A DNA stretch of 64,000 nucleotides from Staphylotrichum longicolle (lineage: Eukaryota > Ascomycota > Sordariomycetes > Sordariales > Chaetomiaceae): assembly GCA_019096155.1 (NCBI GenBank), contig JAHCVI010000001.1:13665243-13729242 (forward strand), written 5' to 3'. The translations under genes were made by a program, and so were the position numbers. The first letter of the stretch is position 1; every line of letters starts with the position of its first letter. The notes beneath the pieces were generated by a model. The model did no database searches. It worked only from the letters and a program-made list of their open reading frames with translations, and had not been told where the DNA came from. Of the stretch, positions 1 through 11,964 are shown piece by piece.

Positions 1-705
1 TCTGCGGCCTCAGCCGCCCAATCTATCATCCAGTCGGCCGATGTAGTTGGCCCGATGCACCTTATTGACTACCTCATCGACGAGCTAGTCACCATCTCTA
101 ACCTGACGGCGGACTTTGCCGGACTGCATGACGGAGACGGAGCTGCCACCAGCCAGGATCCTCGTTGCCTGGTCAAGACCCAATCCGCACTGAGCGAAAG
201 CCTCGGAGTCCTGCAACGACTTGAGGCTGTTTTGGCACATATGCAAGCAGAACTTGAGATTTTCTCATCCGGACCACCCGACAGGGCTCAATTTTTTGGC
301 TTACCGCTGAGATACAACCTCACCAGTCTCTGCCGGACGGCTACAATGACACTCCGGTGCTTGATGTACAACCTCATCAAACAACAAGGTGGAGTGGACC
401 AGGACAGATTATTGCACCAACACCGTGCGGCGTTGATGGCTCATGCCGAGGCTGTATTGGAAGCCATTCCATATAGCTCCCGGAGCGAGATATTCGACGC
501 CGCCCCCATGTGTTTTGTCCCGGCATTTCGAATGGCCGAGGCCGTCCTAGTGAAAGAATCTAACGCTCTACGGACGGAGCTTGGAAGGGAGAGTGAGTTA
601 GCGAGATGCAACAACATGAAGCAGTTAGTTCGGTGCCACTTGGACTTCGTGGCAAGCAAAAAGATCCCGGTCAAGATAGACGTCTTGAATTCCAATGAAT
701 CTTGA
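1..705 (+). CDS. C-terminal part of a probable fungal transcription factor (5' end outside window)
   Basis: The frame is open from base 1 (codons start at position 1) and runs to a TGA at 703-705, so the gene is cut by the left edge. The visible 234 residues are mostly helical, soluble, and carry no zinc cluster or membrane segment. The helical pattern, including stretches such as LPLRYNLTSLCRTATMTLRC and PMCFVPAFRMAEAVLV, resembles the C-terminal region of Zn2Cys6 regulators that follows the middle homology domain. This assignment rests on general appearance only, because the diagnostic N-terminus is missing. Another helical protein of unknown function is possible. Confidence 0.55.
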   Translation, partial: SAASAAQSIIQSADVVGPMHLIDYLIDELVTISNLTADFAGLHDGDGAATSQDPRCLVKTQSALSESLGVLQRLEAVLAHMQAELEIFSSGPPDRAQFFGLPLRYNLTSLCRTATMTLRCLMYNLIKQQGGVDQDRLLHQHRAALMAHAEAVLEAIPYSSRSEIFDAAPMCFVPAFRMAEAVLVKESNALRTELGRESELARCNNMKQLVRCHLDFVASKKIPVKIDVLNSNES

Positions 706-1257
706 CGTTACACCGGAATCAGAACCCATTGGCTTTTCCACAGTCCTTGGAACGGTAATACAGAGCATATGCTCGGAATTCTGCTCATCTGGATCGAAAG
801 AGCACAGACGTATGAGTCCGTCCTCTCCCGAATTGAGTGGTTAGATCAAGCTTCAGCATTGCAAAATATAGTTCAGGAATAACGCGATTTGAATGCTCGT
901 TTCGGTCCCGGTACATGGGGCAAAGTGTGGAACAGAGATATTAATCTGCAGGAACACCATTTGTAGCCAATCTGCGGATTCTAACCCGGGCAGTTCCGCT
1001 CCTCCACCCAATCTAAGCATCTCACCACCGTTCAGGCAAAACACGGACAGGACCCCAGGGCTGACTGGGGATTAACCACGATTAGCCGCTCGGACACTCA
1101 CAACACCGGTGATGATGCTGGGGCATAACGCCATAATACCCTGCAAGGCAAGGGAGATATAAACCGCCTTCAATCCGCCAAGAGAGGGACCAGAAATTTC
1201 CCGAGAGCGCTCAACGGTATCCAGTAAACCCCTATCTGACCAACCTCACTAAACAAC
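706..1257. other. Intergenic region, promoter of the DUF3237 gene
   Basis: No convincing coding exon is seen on either strand. The last 100 bases hold a TATA box and a C-rich leader that belong to the next gene. Confidence 0.6.
1158..1163 (+). promoter_or_regulatory. TATA box of the DUF3237 gene
   Basis: TATAAA lies 95 bases before the ATG at 1258, a usual spacing for a filamentous fungus with a leader of 50-70 nt. Confidence 0.5.
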
Positions 1258-1886
1258 ATGCTCGCTCTTCCCGTCACCCTCCTCGCCCTCGCGGCCACCG
1301 CGCTCGCCGCGGATCCCGCTCCTCCCAAGCTCACCTACCTTTACAGCGCCAACCTCACCTTCGCGGCCCCCATCACCATCGGCGCGGTCCCCACCGGCAA
1401 CCGTGACCTCCTGACCATCTCAGGCGGCACCGTCACCGGCCCCAAGATCAAGGGTATATAACACCTCCACCCCCTCTTCCCCCCCCCAGAGCCCAGCCCA
1501 ACCCATCGCTTCCCCTTCTCTACACTCCAACAACAAAAAGGCAAGATCGGAACGGGCCTCGACTGGGGCCTGACCGACGCCAAGGGCGTCTTCAGCCCGG
1601 ACGCGCTGTACACGCTGCACACGGACGACAACGCCACCGTGCTCGTCTTCGAGAAGGGCCACGCGCCCAACGTGCACATCCTCTTCGAGACGGCCAGCGA
1701 AAAGTACGCGTGGCTCAACAGCGCCGTCGCGTATGCCACGGGCGGGCCCAACGACAAGGGCATCGGGCTGGACGTTTGGCAGGTGAGTAGGCCCTTCCCC
1801 CGTTTTTTGTTTCTGCTTGCGGAGTGGAGGGTGGGGGGAGGTGCTAGGGAGTGCTTGAATGCTGATTTGGGGTAGATTGGCGCTTG
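1258..1886 (+). CDS. Secreted DUF3237-family protein
   Basis: Residues 1-18 form a clear signal peptide (Leu/Ala-rich, ending ALAADP). The mature part matches the DUF3237 beta-barrel pattern: PITIGAVPTGNRDLLTISGG, then GTVTGPKIKG, then LYTLHTDD, and near the end YAWLNSAVAYATG followed by LDVWQ. Intron 1 is 1454-1540 (GTATAT...AAAAAG) and joins a split Gly codon, giving KIKGKIGTGLDWG. A second donor, GTGAGT, lies at 1783. The last exon is tiny and uncertain: acceptor 1873-1874 gives a C-terminus IGA and stop at 1884-1886, while acceptor 1908-1909 would give IEDGTRR and stop at 1931-1933. The function of DUF3237 is unknown. The export signal implies an extracellular or wall role. Confidence 0.75.
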
Positions 1887-3338
1887 AGAATTTTGATCAT
1901 GGACTTCAGATTGAGGATGGAACGAGGCGTTAAAGGGGAGAGTGGGTGAGGGTCGGTATGAAGAGGGAGGTGATAGTAAGGTTGGAGGTTGGGAAGCAGG
2001 AAAAGCATTAAGGGGATGAAAAGCAAAGACAATTGGAATTTTTAAATAGGTATTGACAGGGTTCTGTTGTCGTCGAGAAAATTGCTGCACAGAGGTATAG
2101 TTCGAAACGTGAACCTACGAAGAGACCCAGCCCTCCAAGTCCAACTCAAATTCAACGAGCAGTCCCTTCTCATCATCCTCCTGCCAGAAGGGGCGGCCCC
2201 CAGTGTCGCCATCGCGCGATGGCGCCGAGTTCTTGTCGGTTGTCAGGGTGGAGAGGCGCGAAGATGGTAGGTTTCAGCGGCACCAAAAATGGGCCCATGT
2301 CCTCGTCGAAGGTCAAACATGCTCGGCGGCCGGCTCTTGCCGCAAGGACAGAGACGGGGTCACGTGAGTTCGTGAAGACCGGTGATGGGAGCACACGCCG
2401 ATCGACCCATCCAAAAGCTTGTTTCGGGGAAGAGGGTCAAAAAGCTGATGGTCTTGGGAGTTGGGGTCGAAAAAAGTCAGCCCTGCAAGTGCGGTCCCTG
2501 TTTCAGAAAAGAGTAACACTGGCTCCAATCACGTTTCTACGCTTATGCAGGTGCAGCACAGCGGCTAATTGAACGCTGCCATCGAACATCACAAGCTGAT
2601 GAAGACACCTCGCACACGCTTCGGGGATGGTCAGCGTTGCAGCCTGTGGGCCCGGGCAGGAGAAGGATCAGGACGCCAAGCCAATGTGGGCACGGAGAAC
2701 GTCGCAGCGCGTCTGGCAGCGCGTCTGGCAGCGCGTCTGGGGTGACGTTCGCTGTGGAGGGCTCGCATGATCACCGCATCGCCTCAGCAACCCTGCCTTG
2801 CCCCGCCAAATCTTTACATTCGGCGAACTTCGAAGTGGACATGCAAGCTGGTCAATCAAAACCAACAGATCAGCTCCCCGGGCCATGCTTTTGTTAGTAT
2901 TCCCATGCTTTGGCTCAAAGACTCGTGCCGTTCCGGCGAGTGCGTGGTGCATCAGTGCAAGGGAGAGTCGGGCTTTGAACTCAAACTCAAATTCGGCTCC
3001 ACTTGGAGGGCTGCAGCCTGCAGTTGAAGGAAACGGGAAGTCAGGAACCAACAGCCACATAACCCACGGCTCGGATAGGCCAGTATTACCAGGGGAGCAG
3101 TACCCATGAAACCTCCCAAATCCCGCAGGGCTTGTCAGTTCCTGGTTTCCTTGACACTCCCCCATATTTTGGTGCAACCTACTCCTGCCCCCATGTGGCA
3201 TCAACGGCCGCCGTTTCGCCTCACCATCCTCACAGTGCGCATCCGCCCCTTTCCTTAGCATTTCAGTCAGTGCCTTGACTGTCAATTTGGGACAGCCCAG
3301 GCGGTCCCCAACAAGCTTCAGGGCCATTTGCTCACTAT
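1887..3338. other. Intergenic region
   Basis: No gene is recognised. A long open frame on the minus strand (2668-3660) lacks family features and overlaps the next gene antisense. A short tandem repeat lies at 2707-2740. Confidence 0.5.
2707..2740. repeat. 12-bp tandem repeat, 2.8 copies
   Basis: The unit GCGCGTCTGGCA is repeated exactly at 2707, 2719 and 2731; the last copy has ten bases. It is a minor non-coding repeat. Confidence 0.85.
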
Positions 3339-5853
3339 TTGGACGTCGACATGGAACAAGAGTCCCCCGCGGAGGCTCGGCCAGATTATTATGACCCGTC
3401 TCTGCAGCCTGGCAGCCATGGGGTGTGGAAGCCCAGCGAGGCAAGACCAGACCTTGACTCGCCATCGCCACCTCAGCAAAACTCGAGAGTTTCTTTTGCG
3501 CCTGTGAGTCCACTTTCTGGGACCAGTGCGGGTACTCCGTCCAGCGTTGGCTTGGACGTCGGGTCAACCGACCACCAGACTCAATTCCAAGGATACGCTC
3601 CTGTCGTTTCTCGGGACTCTTTTCAGCAGGATAGTTGTCCATCAACCCCGCCGCCCGCAAACGACTCGAAAAAGTCTGGCATTGCAGTCCAGGAATACGA
3701 TCTCGGCAACCCAGATGACGCTGCAGACTATGGCACTCCCCCGCCGCCTGGCAGCCGCTTTTTCCTCTTGACCCAGTCCGGGGCTTGGAAGCTGCTCTCC
3801 AGTGGGTGGCTCATGTACGGCATGTTATGTGTCGGAGTCGCCTTTGTTGTCGGCCACCACGCCTTTTACAACTACCTCGACGGGAAGCCGGCTGACGACC
3901 AGATCCGGATGATGCGCTTTGGAAATCTGCTGTCTTACGCCGCCAAGGCATCCCTTCTGGCTTCCGTCGTCTTCGCCTACCGTCAGCAGATTTGGGTTAC
4001 TATTACCGACAACGTACTGCGGCTCAAGACCATCGACAGTCTCTTCTCTGCTGTGAATGAGCCAGTGTCACTGTTGAACTGGGAATTCATCAAAAAGGGA
4101 AGGATCGCGATGTGCTTGGCTATTTTGGCATGGTCAGTGTTTGCATTGCTTCTTTCTCCCCGCTCGCTCGCTCACCTTGCTTCCACTTAGGCTGTTTCCT
4201 CTTACCGTTATTCTGACGCCCGCTACTCTAACTGTAGTCCCGCTGATAGAGGTTAAAGAGGACCAGTGTTACAATGTTCGAACGCTCAACTTTGAACAGG
4301 AAAGAGAAAGGAACTGGAGAAATACGGAGAAGATCAACGGGCTTCGGGGCGTCTCCCTTTCGCTGTGGAACTGTACCGTCCAAGGCTCGCTTGGCTTGGA
4401 TAAAGTCCCCTTTAACGAAACTTTCTTCGACTATTGGACCGATTCCAGTTTACAGCTAGAGCTGATCACAGCTCAAAGTGCTCTCACCCGCACAGTCATC
4501 CCCAGAGACAATGTCGCAATCGAAACATGCGGCGGCGGTTGGAATTGCAGTTACACAGTGTCGTTCAAGGCTCCCGGGTACAAGTGCTCGGAGCTAGCCA
4601 AGGGCCACACACTCGACGCGGACGCCCTCGAGCGTCAAGGTGTGCCGTTCAACGCCAGCGATCTGATTCCGAAAGGCAACTACAGCTATATCGCCAGAGC
4701 AGAAATGGGCGACTACGCTAGCGAACAGATTGATGCCTACGTTGAAGGCGCTCCCGTCATGGCTCCTCCTTACCCAAAGAACCTTGGCGCCTTCAGGACG
4801 GAGCCTGTCTTGTGGGTTGGCTATTCGGTGGTTAATGGGTCTGACAACCCCCCTGAGAAGAGGACCGACCCGCGCTGGAACACAGCATTTGAAGCGGCGG
4901 TCTTCCGCTGCGAGCACTACCTTACCGACTATACAGTGGAGTTCAACTATACCTTTTCCCAGCAAACCGTCAGGGTCCTCGAGAGCAAATACCTCCACCC
5001 CATCATCAATACGACCTTCATACCAAACAAGAACGCCACAGACGGCACCAAGGACAACACCACCGCCACCCCAGAAACCAACTACGTCCTGCCGCTCGAC
5101 GTGGAAAACTACCGCCTCACAGCAGCCTACCACTCGATCGGCAAGCGCCTCCGCTCCTACCTCAACGGGCGTCTCCAGTACACGCCCTACGCCATCGTCG
5201 AAACCCAAGCGACCAAGACCAGCCTGATCGACATCGAAACCTTCCTCCCCGCGCGCGACCTCATGGCCGAGATCCAGCACCTGTACGAAAACGTGACCCT
5301 CTCCCTGCTCTCCAACCCGCAATTCTTCGTCGTCTCCTGGGCGGCCGACCCGACGCGGCGCAGCGGCAACAGCAACGCCACCGCCGACCCGGCCCTCGCG
5401 TACCCCTGCGTCAAGACGCGCGTGGCCAACACGTTCGCGTACAACCGCGCCGAGCTGTGGACCGCGTACGCGGTGGCCGTCGGCGCCGCCTGCTTCGCCG
5501 TGGTGCTGGGCTCGGCGGCGCTGCGCCAGAACGGCTTCCGCGTGCGCGACGCGCGCGTGTCGAGCATCGTGGCGGCGACACGGGCGCTGGGCTTGGAGGG
5601 CCTCCCGTGGGAGGCGGCGGGCGAGTGGGGCGGGGTGAGCGACGAGATCCTGGGCATGAAGCTGGGTTATGGCGCGGTGGCGGAACCCGGGCCCGGACCG
5701 GATGGCGCAGGCGCACCTGGGGCGGCGAGTGGGAGGGTGTATTATGGGCTTGCGCCGCGGGAGGCTCTAGAGAGGACGGGAGCAGGGACATTTGCTCAAC
5801 CCGGGCAACCGAGGAATCGAAGGAGAGCTTTGAGGTTTTGGACTCGGGAGTGA
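3339..5853 (+). CDS. Large glycosylated multi-pass membrane protein (often named 'formylmethionine deformylase-like')
   Basis: Two exons with intron 4133-4190 (GTCAGT...CACTTAG) restore ILAWLFPLTVILTPATLT, giving about 818 residues. The N-terminal 145 residues are disordered and Pro/Ser-rich. Hydrophobic segments lie near 152-175 (ending VVGHHAFYNYL), 195-215 and 258-280. A large probably extracellular part follows, with many N-glycosylation sequons and Cys motifs such as SLWNCTV and CGGGWNCSYTV. One further membrane helix lies near 670-695 (ELWTAYAVAVGAACFAVVL) before a cytosolic tail. The family is common in Sordariomycetes. To my knowledge the deformylase name has no mechanistic support: I see no metallohydrolase motif. 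Function is unknown; a cell-surface role is inferred. Confidence 0.8.
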
Positions 5854-6992
5854 GTAGGATTGGGGCTGACGGTAAAGGGGAAGGGGGCAGGGAGGGGGTG
5901 CGCTGGGAGGGTGTAAGGTAGGGGCCCAACCCTTGTAGGATGTACAGTCGGCTCTGAGCATGCATGCAGTTGTGATAGGAGCATCGGGGAGGGTTGGGAC
6001 TGGGGTAGAATGAGTTGCTGCGACACGAAGGTGTTCACGGCTGAGGCTGATCCGTTGGTTGTGCGGAGGAGACTCAGCAGAGTTTGTATATTTGCTCGCC
6101 TTGCGGTGTTTGTATCTATCGTCACGAGTCATCAATCCTCTATAAAGGTCGCACGACGTTCGGTTTTAGTCAGTACGTACGTAATGCAGGGGGTCGTTCG
6201 TGAAAGAAAACAAAGCCAGTTGTAGTCCTTCTCGATCATATCAGGAGGTCTGTGTGATGAAGACGCCGGATCGGATGGCCACCACAGAGGCACTCTGGCG
6301 CCGCTGCAAGATCCAGAAAGACCTGACAGAATACCAAAAAACTGGCAATGGAGACATTTCGTTTTCCAAAAAGGGAAAAAAACATACAACACCAGGGATT
6401 CGCTGGTCGTCACCGACCCAACTACTAGTCTAGCGGTCGCCAGTTTATCTAGGGGAGAGCGGACGGGATCCCGAGTTTTCTAGCGCCTATGGTCGTATGT
6501 GGTTGTTGAATGTGTTCACGGGGTTTATCTGCTTGCGAGGAGAGATGTTGTTGTTTCAACACAATGGGGGACAGACTTGGCATCTGTTGTGTTTACAGTT
6601 TTGCATAAGACCAGCCTGAAGTTAGGACAGGCACTTGAATATTTCGTCTTTGACTTGTGCTCAACTATGATTGACAGAATCCTGAAAGACGAAGCAGGTT
6701 TGACAGTTTCTCCTCGTGAAGATTGAAGATTCAATTGCGACGCGAAGGTTGCTCAATCGGGTTGTTGCACAGCCCAGACCAAACAGCCTTGGCTAGCGCC
6801 AAGAGGTGAGGCTATGTCGCCTCTTCTCCAGACATATCAACCACGCCTCAACCACCTCAGCAATGACTTTAATCTTCTCTACAGTTCTGATCGGAGTGGT
6901 CTTCAACACAGCAGCCCACCTTCATCTGCAACAAACCTACCCGCTCGCATCAAAAGCAGCGACGCGCAACACTCCCTGAACCTTACCTCACA
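5854..6992. other. Intergenic region
   Basis: Only short unconvincing frames occur. No RNA gene or repeat is seen. Confidence 0.5.
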
Positions 6993-7328
6993 ATGCCACC
7001 TACACACCGCCACCCTCCCAACTCCCAACCAACCACCGCTCCCCCGGAGGACAAACCACCCCTCGGCCCGTCTCCCACAACAAAAGCAGACGCCGAAGCC
7101 GAAGCCGAAGCGGCGGCCGCCCGCATGCGCGCCGACATCGATCGCATCCTGGAGCGCCGGCCGCCGACCGAGGAGGAGATTGAGCGGCTCACGGTGGCGT
7201 CGAAACAATTCTACCAGCATGCGATGGCGCTCAAGCGGCAGCGCCGGAGGCGGCGGTTGGGGGTTTGCGCGGCGGTGGGGGCGGTGGGGGCGTTGGGGTG
7301 GTGGATTTATTCGTACCTGTTAAGTTAA
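6993..7328 (+). CDS. Small C-terminally anchored membrane protein, unknown function
   Basis: A single exon of 111 residues. Residues 1-35 are Pro/Thr-rich. Residues 36-70 are an Ala/Glu/Arg-rich amphipathic helix (KADAEAEAEAAAARMRADID) that may be a coiled coil. A basic stretch, ALKRQRRRRRL, directly precedes one hydrophobic helix (GVCAAVGAVGALGWWIYSYL) at the very C-terminus. This is the layout of a tail-anchored protein, with the basic flank on the cytosolic side. The strong GC bias at third codon positions supports coding. I do not recognise the family. A mitochondrial outer membrane or ER location is inferred from the basic flank and short helix. Confidence 0.6.
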   Translation: MPPTHRHPPNSQPTTAPPEDKPPLGPSPTTKADAEAEAEAAAARMRADIDRILERRPPTEEEIERLTVASKQFYQHAMALKRQRRRRRLGVCAAVGAVGALGWWIYSYLLS

Positions 7329-10300
7329 TGACGGCAGGGAGGCGAGGGGGTTTGTTTGTCGCCTCTTCCACTTTTTATTGTTTCCCTTCGATCTTGGTAG
7401 GGGTTGCCGTTACCTTCCTGGCGTGCTTCGGTGCTGGGTTGAGATCAAGGCGGGCGGTCAGGCAGTGTTGCGGTCAGCGGGTTGCTGTTACCACCCATTT
7501 CCGGTCGCGCAAGGTTTCGACAAATGGGTCTCACGGACCGGATTCCAAATTTTCCATGCAGGAAACCGACCATGGGCGAAACCGAGTGTGGAATAACGCC
7601 TCGACGAGCCGGGTTATGTCATCCAAGACGCGGGTCCTGGCAAACACGCAGGACGCTAGCGACTGGCGCACTTGGCACACACCCGGCGCTGGTCAGCATC
7701 CTGGTCTGATCGCTTCGGTGTGCCGGGGGCAGGCCTCGAGAAGTGCCGGCGGCTTGCCCGGACAGTGACGAGCGCCAAGTGGATGGTGTCGTGTGAGGGC
7801 TGCCTGACTGGGCTGAGAATTGTTGATGGCGGCGGTGATGGCGGCGGTCAAGAATCGTCATCCATCTTGTCGTTGCGCCTGGGGCGAGTTGCTGCGCATC
7901 CATGAATCCCGTACAGGACGAAATCCTCCGGATGTACTCTGTAATTGTGTGAACTAGGTGTGCGGGTCCTGTTTGCCTTCTAGATTAGCAAAGGAACATT
8001 GGAGGATGTTGTGTCACCGCTGCCCGCCATTTGGGTTCCTCAATTCCAGACCGTTGACGGGGTTTCCGAGACCTCCACTGAGCGGAGCGGACGAAGGCAG
8101 AGGCATGGCGGCGGCGTGGCGTTGCACGATCGACAAGCCTCGTTCGTCAATTGCTGTTGATGAACCCCGAACCATGCTTGAGGGCGGTTGATCGCCCACC
8201 GACTTTTGCCTGATTTTTCGTGGTGTGATCGGAGCAGATCTTTGTCGAGCCTTCTTTCGGCTGCCAGCAAGCGATCGTGTTGGTTGCGCTACGTAATAAA
8301 TCTTCTGGTCAGCGCGTTCCCGAGTGCTGGGATTGGTGTGGGAGGTAACGTACCGTATTCTGGGACAAGTGTATTCGGGCTGCTGTTACGATGCCCTCCC
8401 GCTCCGGCAAATGGCTTCACCTTACCCCGGATTTCGCAAACCGTTTTCGGTCGGGATGCTGGAGCTCGTGACCATCACCGTGAGGAGATCTCGTCTCTTC
8501 GGGTCTTGCATTCCTCGCTTCACGCAACCAATTGCGACGCCCTTTTTTCAGCTGATGTGCGACATGGCGGCCAAAAGCCGTCAAGGTCGCCAATCGTTTC
8601 AATGTTCAAGCTTTTTCCCCGCAATGGGGCTGTCCCTTGGCGTGGTCAGGTTGGCGCCGCCAAGATCGCCTTCCAACGGCCTGGCTCGCCTGGCTCGCCC
8701 AGCAGGTTTTAGCGCCGTGAGTTGGTGGGCGCCACCGGCACTCGATGGGTGGATGGCTGGGGCAAACCGAATGGGTTCTGGCACAGCGGACCGGCACCTG
8801 TCCACGTTAGCGCGGGCCTGAGCCGTCGCAAGTCATGGGATCGAAAGAAGATGACGGAAGGCCGCAAATGGTTTTGTGTTCTTCGGACGAGATACGGGAC
8901 TATCGGTTCGGGATGTCGTCATCGGCTCAGGGACGTTTTGCCTTTTTGAACCTTTTTGTGACGATGTCTGGGCGGCTGGGAGAGTAACCAGCGGGGGGGG
9001 CGCCGGTCAAACAAAGCGTTGTGATCTGGACCCAAAAATTCCAGGGCCACGTGAGCATTGCTGAGTCTTTGTTCACTGTCGCCGACGGCGACAGCAGCGC
9101 TGGATTTGCTGTGGTTTTTGAGTCTGACTGCGGCGAGTCGAGTCTCAGCGCGCGTGACGCGAAAGTGCGGAGACTTTCGGCCCGACCCCCCCAACCCGCC
9201 TTGCTGGACTGCATGATCCTGCGATACGGATACGGAGGTTTACCCTAACTCGGCGTGGAGGCACATGCTTGAAACGGAGTTGGGGAACTGGGGAGCTCAA
9301 GAGCTGGGGTACGGGGTAAGGGATTGGACTCAAGAAGCGGCCACTAGCGACAGCAGCGCCGACGCCGCCGACGACGCCAATAAAACGGCCCGGTTCGTGA
9401 GGCCTGCAGCGAATGGGCTCGAGAGAGCCGATTCGGATCTCAACTGGGCCAGCTTGTTGTCGCGACCCTTCGCTATCTCGGTGACACCAACTCGATGCAA
9501 CGTTAAGTGCTGTCGCTTCTTTGCAGCTTGTTATTTTTAAAGTGCGGCGCACATGCCCACGATTGGAACCTTGTGGGTGAGGTGTGAATGGAGGACTTGT
9601 TGGTTGGCAGTCGCCGTGAGATGAAGTTGGAGCTGAGCTGGATGACGGTGGGGCACGAGACCAATTGAGAAGGGTTTGCATGTGTCTTAAGTTTTTCGGC
9701 CGCCAGCGGGGTAGAACTTCGGATGCACAGAGGGTGCTCCATAGCATGGACACAACATCTTTCACTTCTCCAGGTTTTCAGAGCCAGCACCTGAGGGCTG
9801 GATATGGGGTGATGGCGGGGAAACAGAGAGAAAAAGGACAACAACAACGTGAACTGCCTGGAGAAGGGTTTGCACCTTCGCTGGGGTAGTGGGCCACGAC
9901 CCGACGTGTGGTTGGTGGGGTCAGGTACCTGGAAAGACGACAGGGAAAAGCCCGGATCGCTCTGACCAATTGAGGACTCCCCGATACACCCATCTTGCGC
10001 CGAGACAGCCACAGATGTCATTCGAGATCGTGGATGCAGAGGGAGGAGGGGTCTTCCCAAGCTCTGCGAGTCATTCTGGAAAGCCACTGGCGGAGCGTGA
10101 GGCAGACAAGCGACGAAGAAAAACCTGGAGGAAAAACCTGGAGAAGAGTTCTCCCAAAGTTCCAAGGAGTCCGTAATTCTGTGGGGCCCCGAGGTTGCGG
10201 AGCCCAGACCCAATCCAGCTCCCGAGAAAGGACCGTTTTTAGCCCGCGGCTCCCTGCAAACGGATCCATCAACTCCAGAAACCACAATCACGGGCAAGGC

Positions 10301-11964
10301 GCAAGGCAGTCAGAGGAACGGGCCCTCGGGACAGGACGAAGGCAGCCAGCAAAACGTGGTGGAGCCGGTCAACTGACAGGCCCCGGCCGGCGCTGACTGA
10401 GGATGGCGGCCGCCAGTGCTTGTAAACGAAGGAATACCGCCGTGTTCAAGGCCGAGTGGTGTGTTGGTGTTGGCCCGACCTGGGCTGGCGTCTACCTTCT
10501 TTGCATCCGGCGGCGCCGGGTGGCTGACGGCACCGAGTCGTTGGCGACGAGATCGTGGAGTCGTTCCCTTCTCTTCCTCGTGGCGGCGATGCATCGTTTC
10601 CTCGTGACGATGCAATACACAGGCGTTGAAAATTCGTGTCTAGGAATTGTGACGTTGGGGCCTCGTGTCCGTGCATCATTACCTGGCCGCTGCCCCAGGA
10701 CTCGGCCAGCCAGTGCCGAACAAAGGCACCAAGAAATCAGCAGATCTTCCCCGGCCAGATGCAAACGACGTCAGGAATGCTCTGGTGGAGGCCGAAAACT
10801 CCAATGAAGCTGTCATCGTCCGCCTATTCCGGCCTCGCGAGGGTCACGGGCCGCGGGATATTGTTTGCTTGCTTGTCATGATCTGGCTTGCTGTGCTTTG
10901 CCGCTGATGAAATTTGATGGCGAGCAGTGTATTACTCTGTCTCGCAGAGCGGTACCTTACCGTAACTTTGGCACCGGGCGGTTGGCTGGCCGTTTCGACG
11001 TGTGCAACCCTCCACGGGACAACATCCAGCGAATCGAAGCCGGATCTCGGCATGACGGTGAAGGATGCAACGCTCCGGACCGACTCGGCCAATTTACAAT
11101 GCTATGTCGAGCCATGCTGCACCCGCTGGCCTGGCCACCCTTCCTACTGCCCCACGGGGAGCGCCGCAATACGGTCCCCAGGAGTCCAGCTCGGCCATTC
11201 CACTGCGTCTGGAGCACCCCGGAGCGGAGAGGGGATGGGGTTGTGGAGGCCGAAGGAGCCTCAGGGAGGGTTGCGCGTGGTTGTGCATGGAGTGCCGCCG
11301 TGGAGTGAGGCCGGGTCCCGCCCGGGGCAATTGGGCAGGGTTTGGGTTCTTGGGGGCGATTTTGTGCTGAAGGGTGGTGACTGCGGGCAGCGTCCTCCCT
11401 GTGAGCAGCCCCGAGTGTTGCAACGAAGCCAGGGGTGTGCCGCAGATGCTCGGCGGTATTCTGCATGCCCCATCCCCGCGGGGGCCCAACTAGGATCCAC
11501 CGCCCCAGAGCCAATGCAGGCAAATGCAGGCCAATTCAGACCAAGCGCGCTCGATCCGGCGGGACAGCGGCGAAATACCCCAAGCATGCTTCCTGCCAAG
11601 CCGGGGGTGCTGGACCCTGCCGCGCTCTGTGAGTGGCCCGCTGCACTAACACGCCTGCTGCTTGCCAAAACCTGGAACAGGCTGGTCCCATCAGTTGACG
11701 AAGCAGGCGAGGGCAGGACATGGAACGCTTCGTTTGTCTGGGGGCGCGCCGGGGCGGTAGGGGGGAGGGGTGTGGGTTTGGGAAAACGGTGCCACCTTTG
11801 ATCTGATCAACCACCACACCGTTCACCCTCGTTTTATATGAGGCCTGCTTTCTTTATATTACACAGTCTCGCTCCTTCCCTCCCCGCCGATCTTGTCCCT
11901 CTTTCTCAGCATCGCTCCCCCTCAACACCAAGCACTCAAATATCGACAAGAAGGGCGATACACC
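7329..11964. other. Long gene-free region upstream of the sugar transporter
   Basis: About 4.6 kb with no family-like protein on either strand. The longest frame (10914-11801, plus) is Cys/Pro/Arg-rich, has no domain, and overlaps equally long frames on the other strand, which points to chance. No terminal repeats or transposase fragments were noticed. The last 150 bases are pyrimidine-rich and contain TTTATAT motifs, and probably form the transporter promoter and leader. Confidence 0.45.

Noticed and set aside
2668..3660. 330-residue open frame on the minus strand
   Set aside because: It overlaps the start of the membrane protein gene antisense, has no domain and poor codon character.
10914..11801. 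295-residue open frame on the plus strand
   Set aside because: Arg/Pro/Cys-rich random composition, long frames on the other strand in the same place, no family feature.
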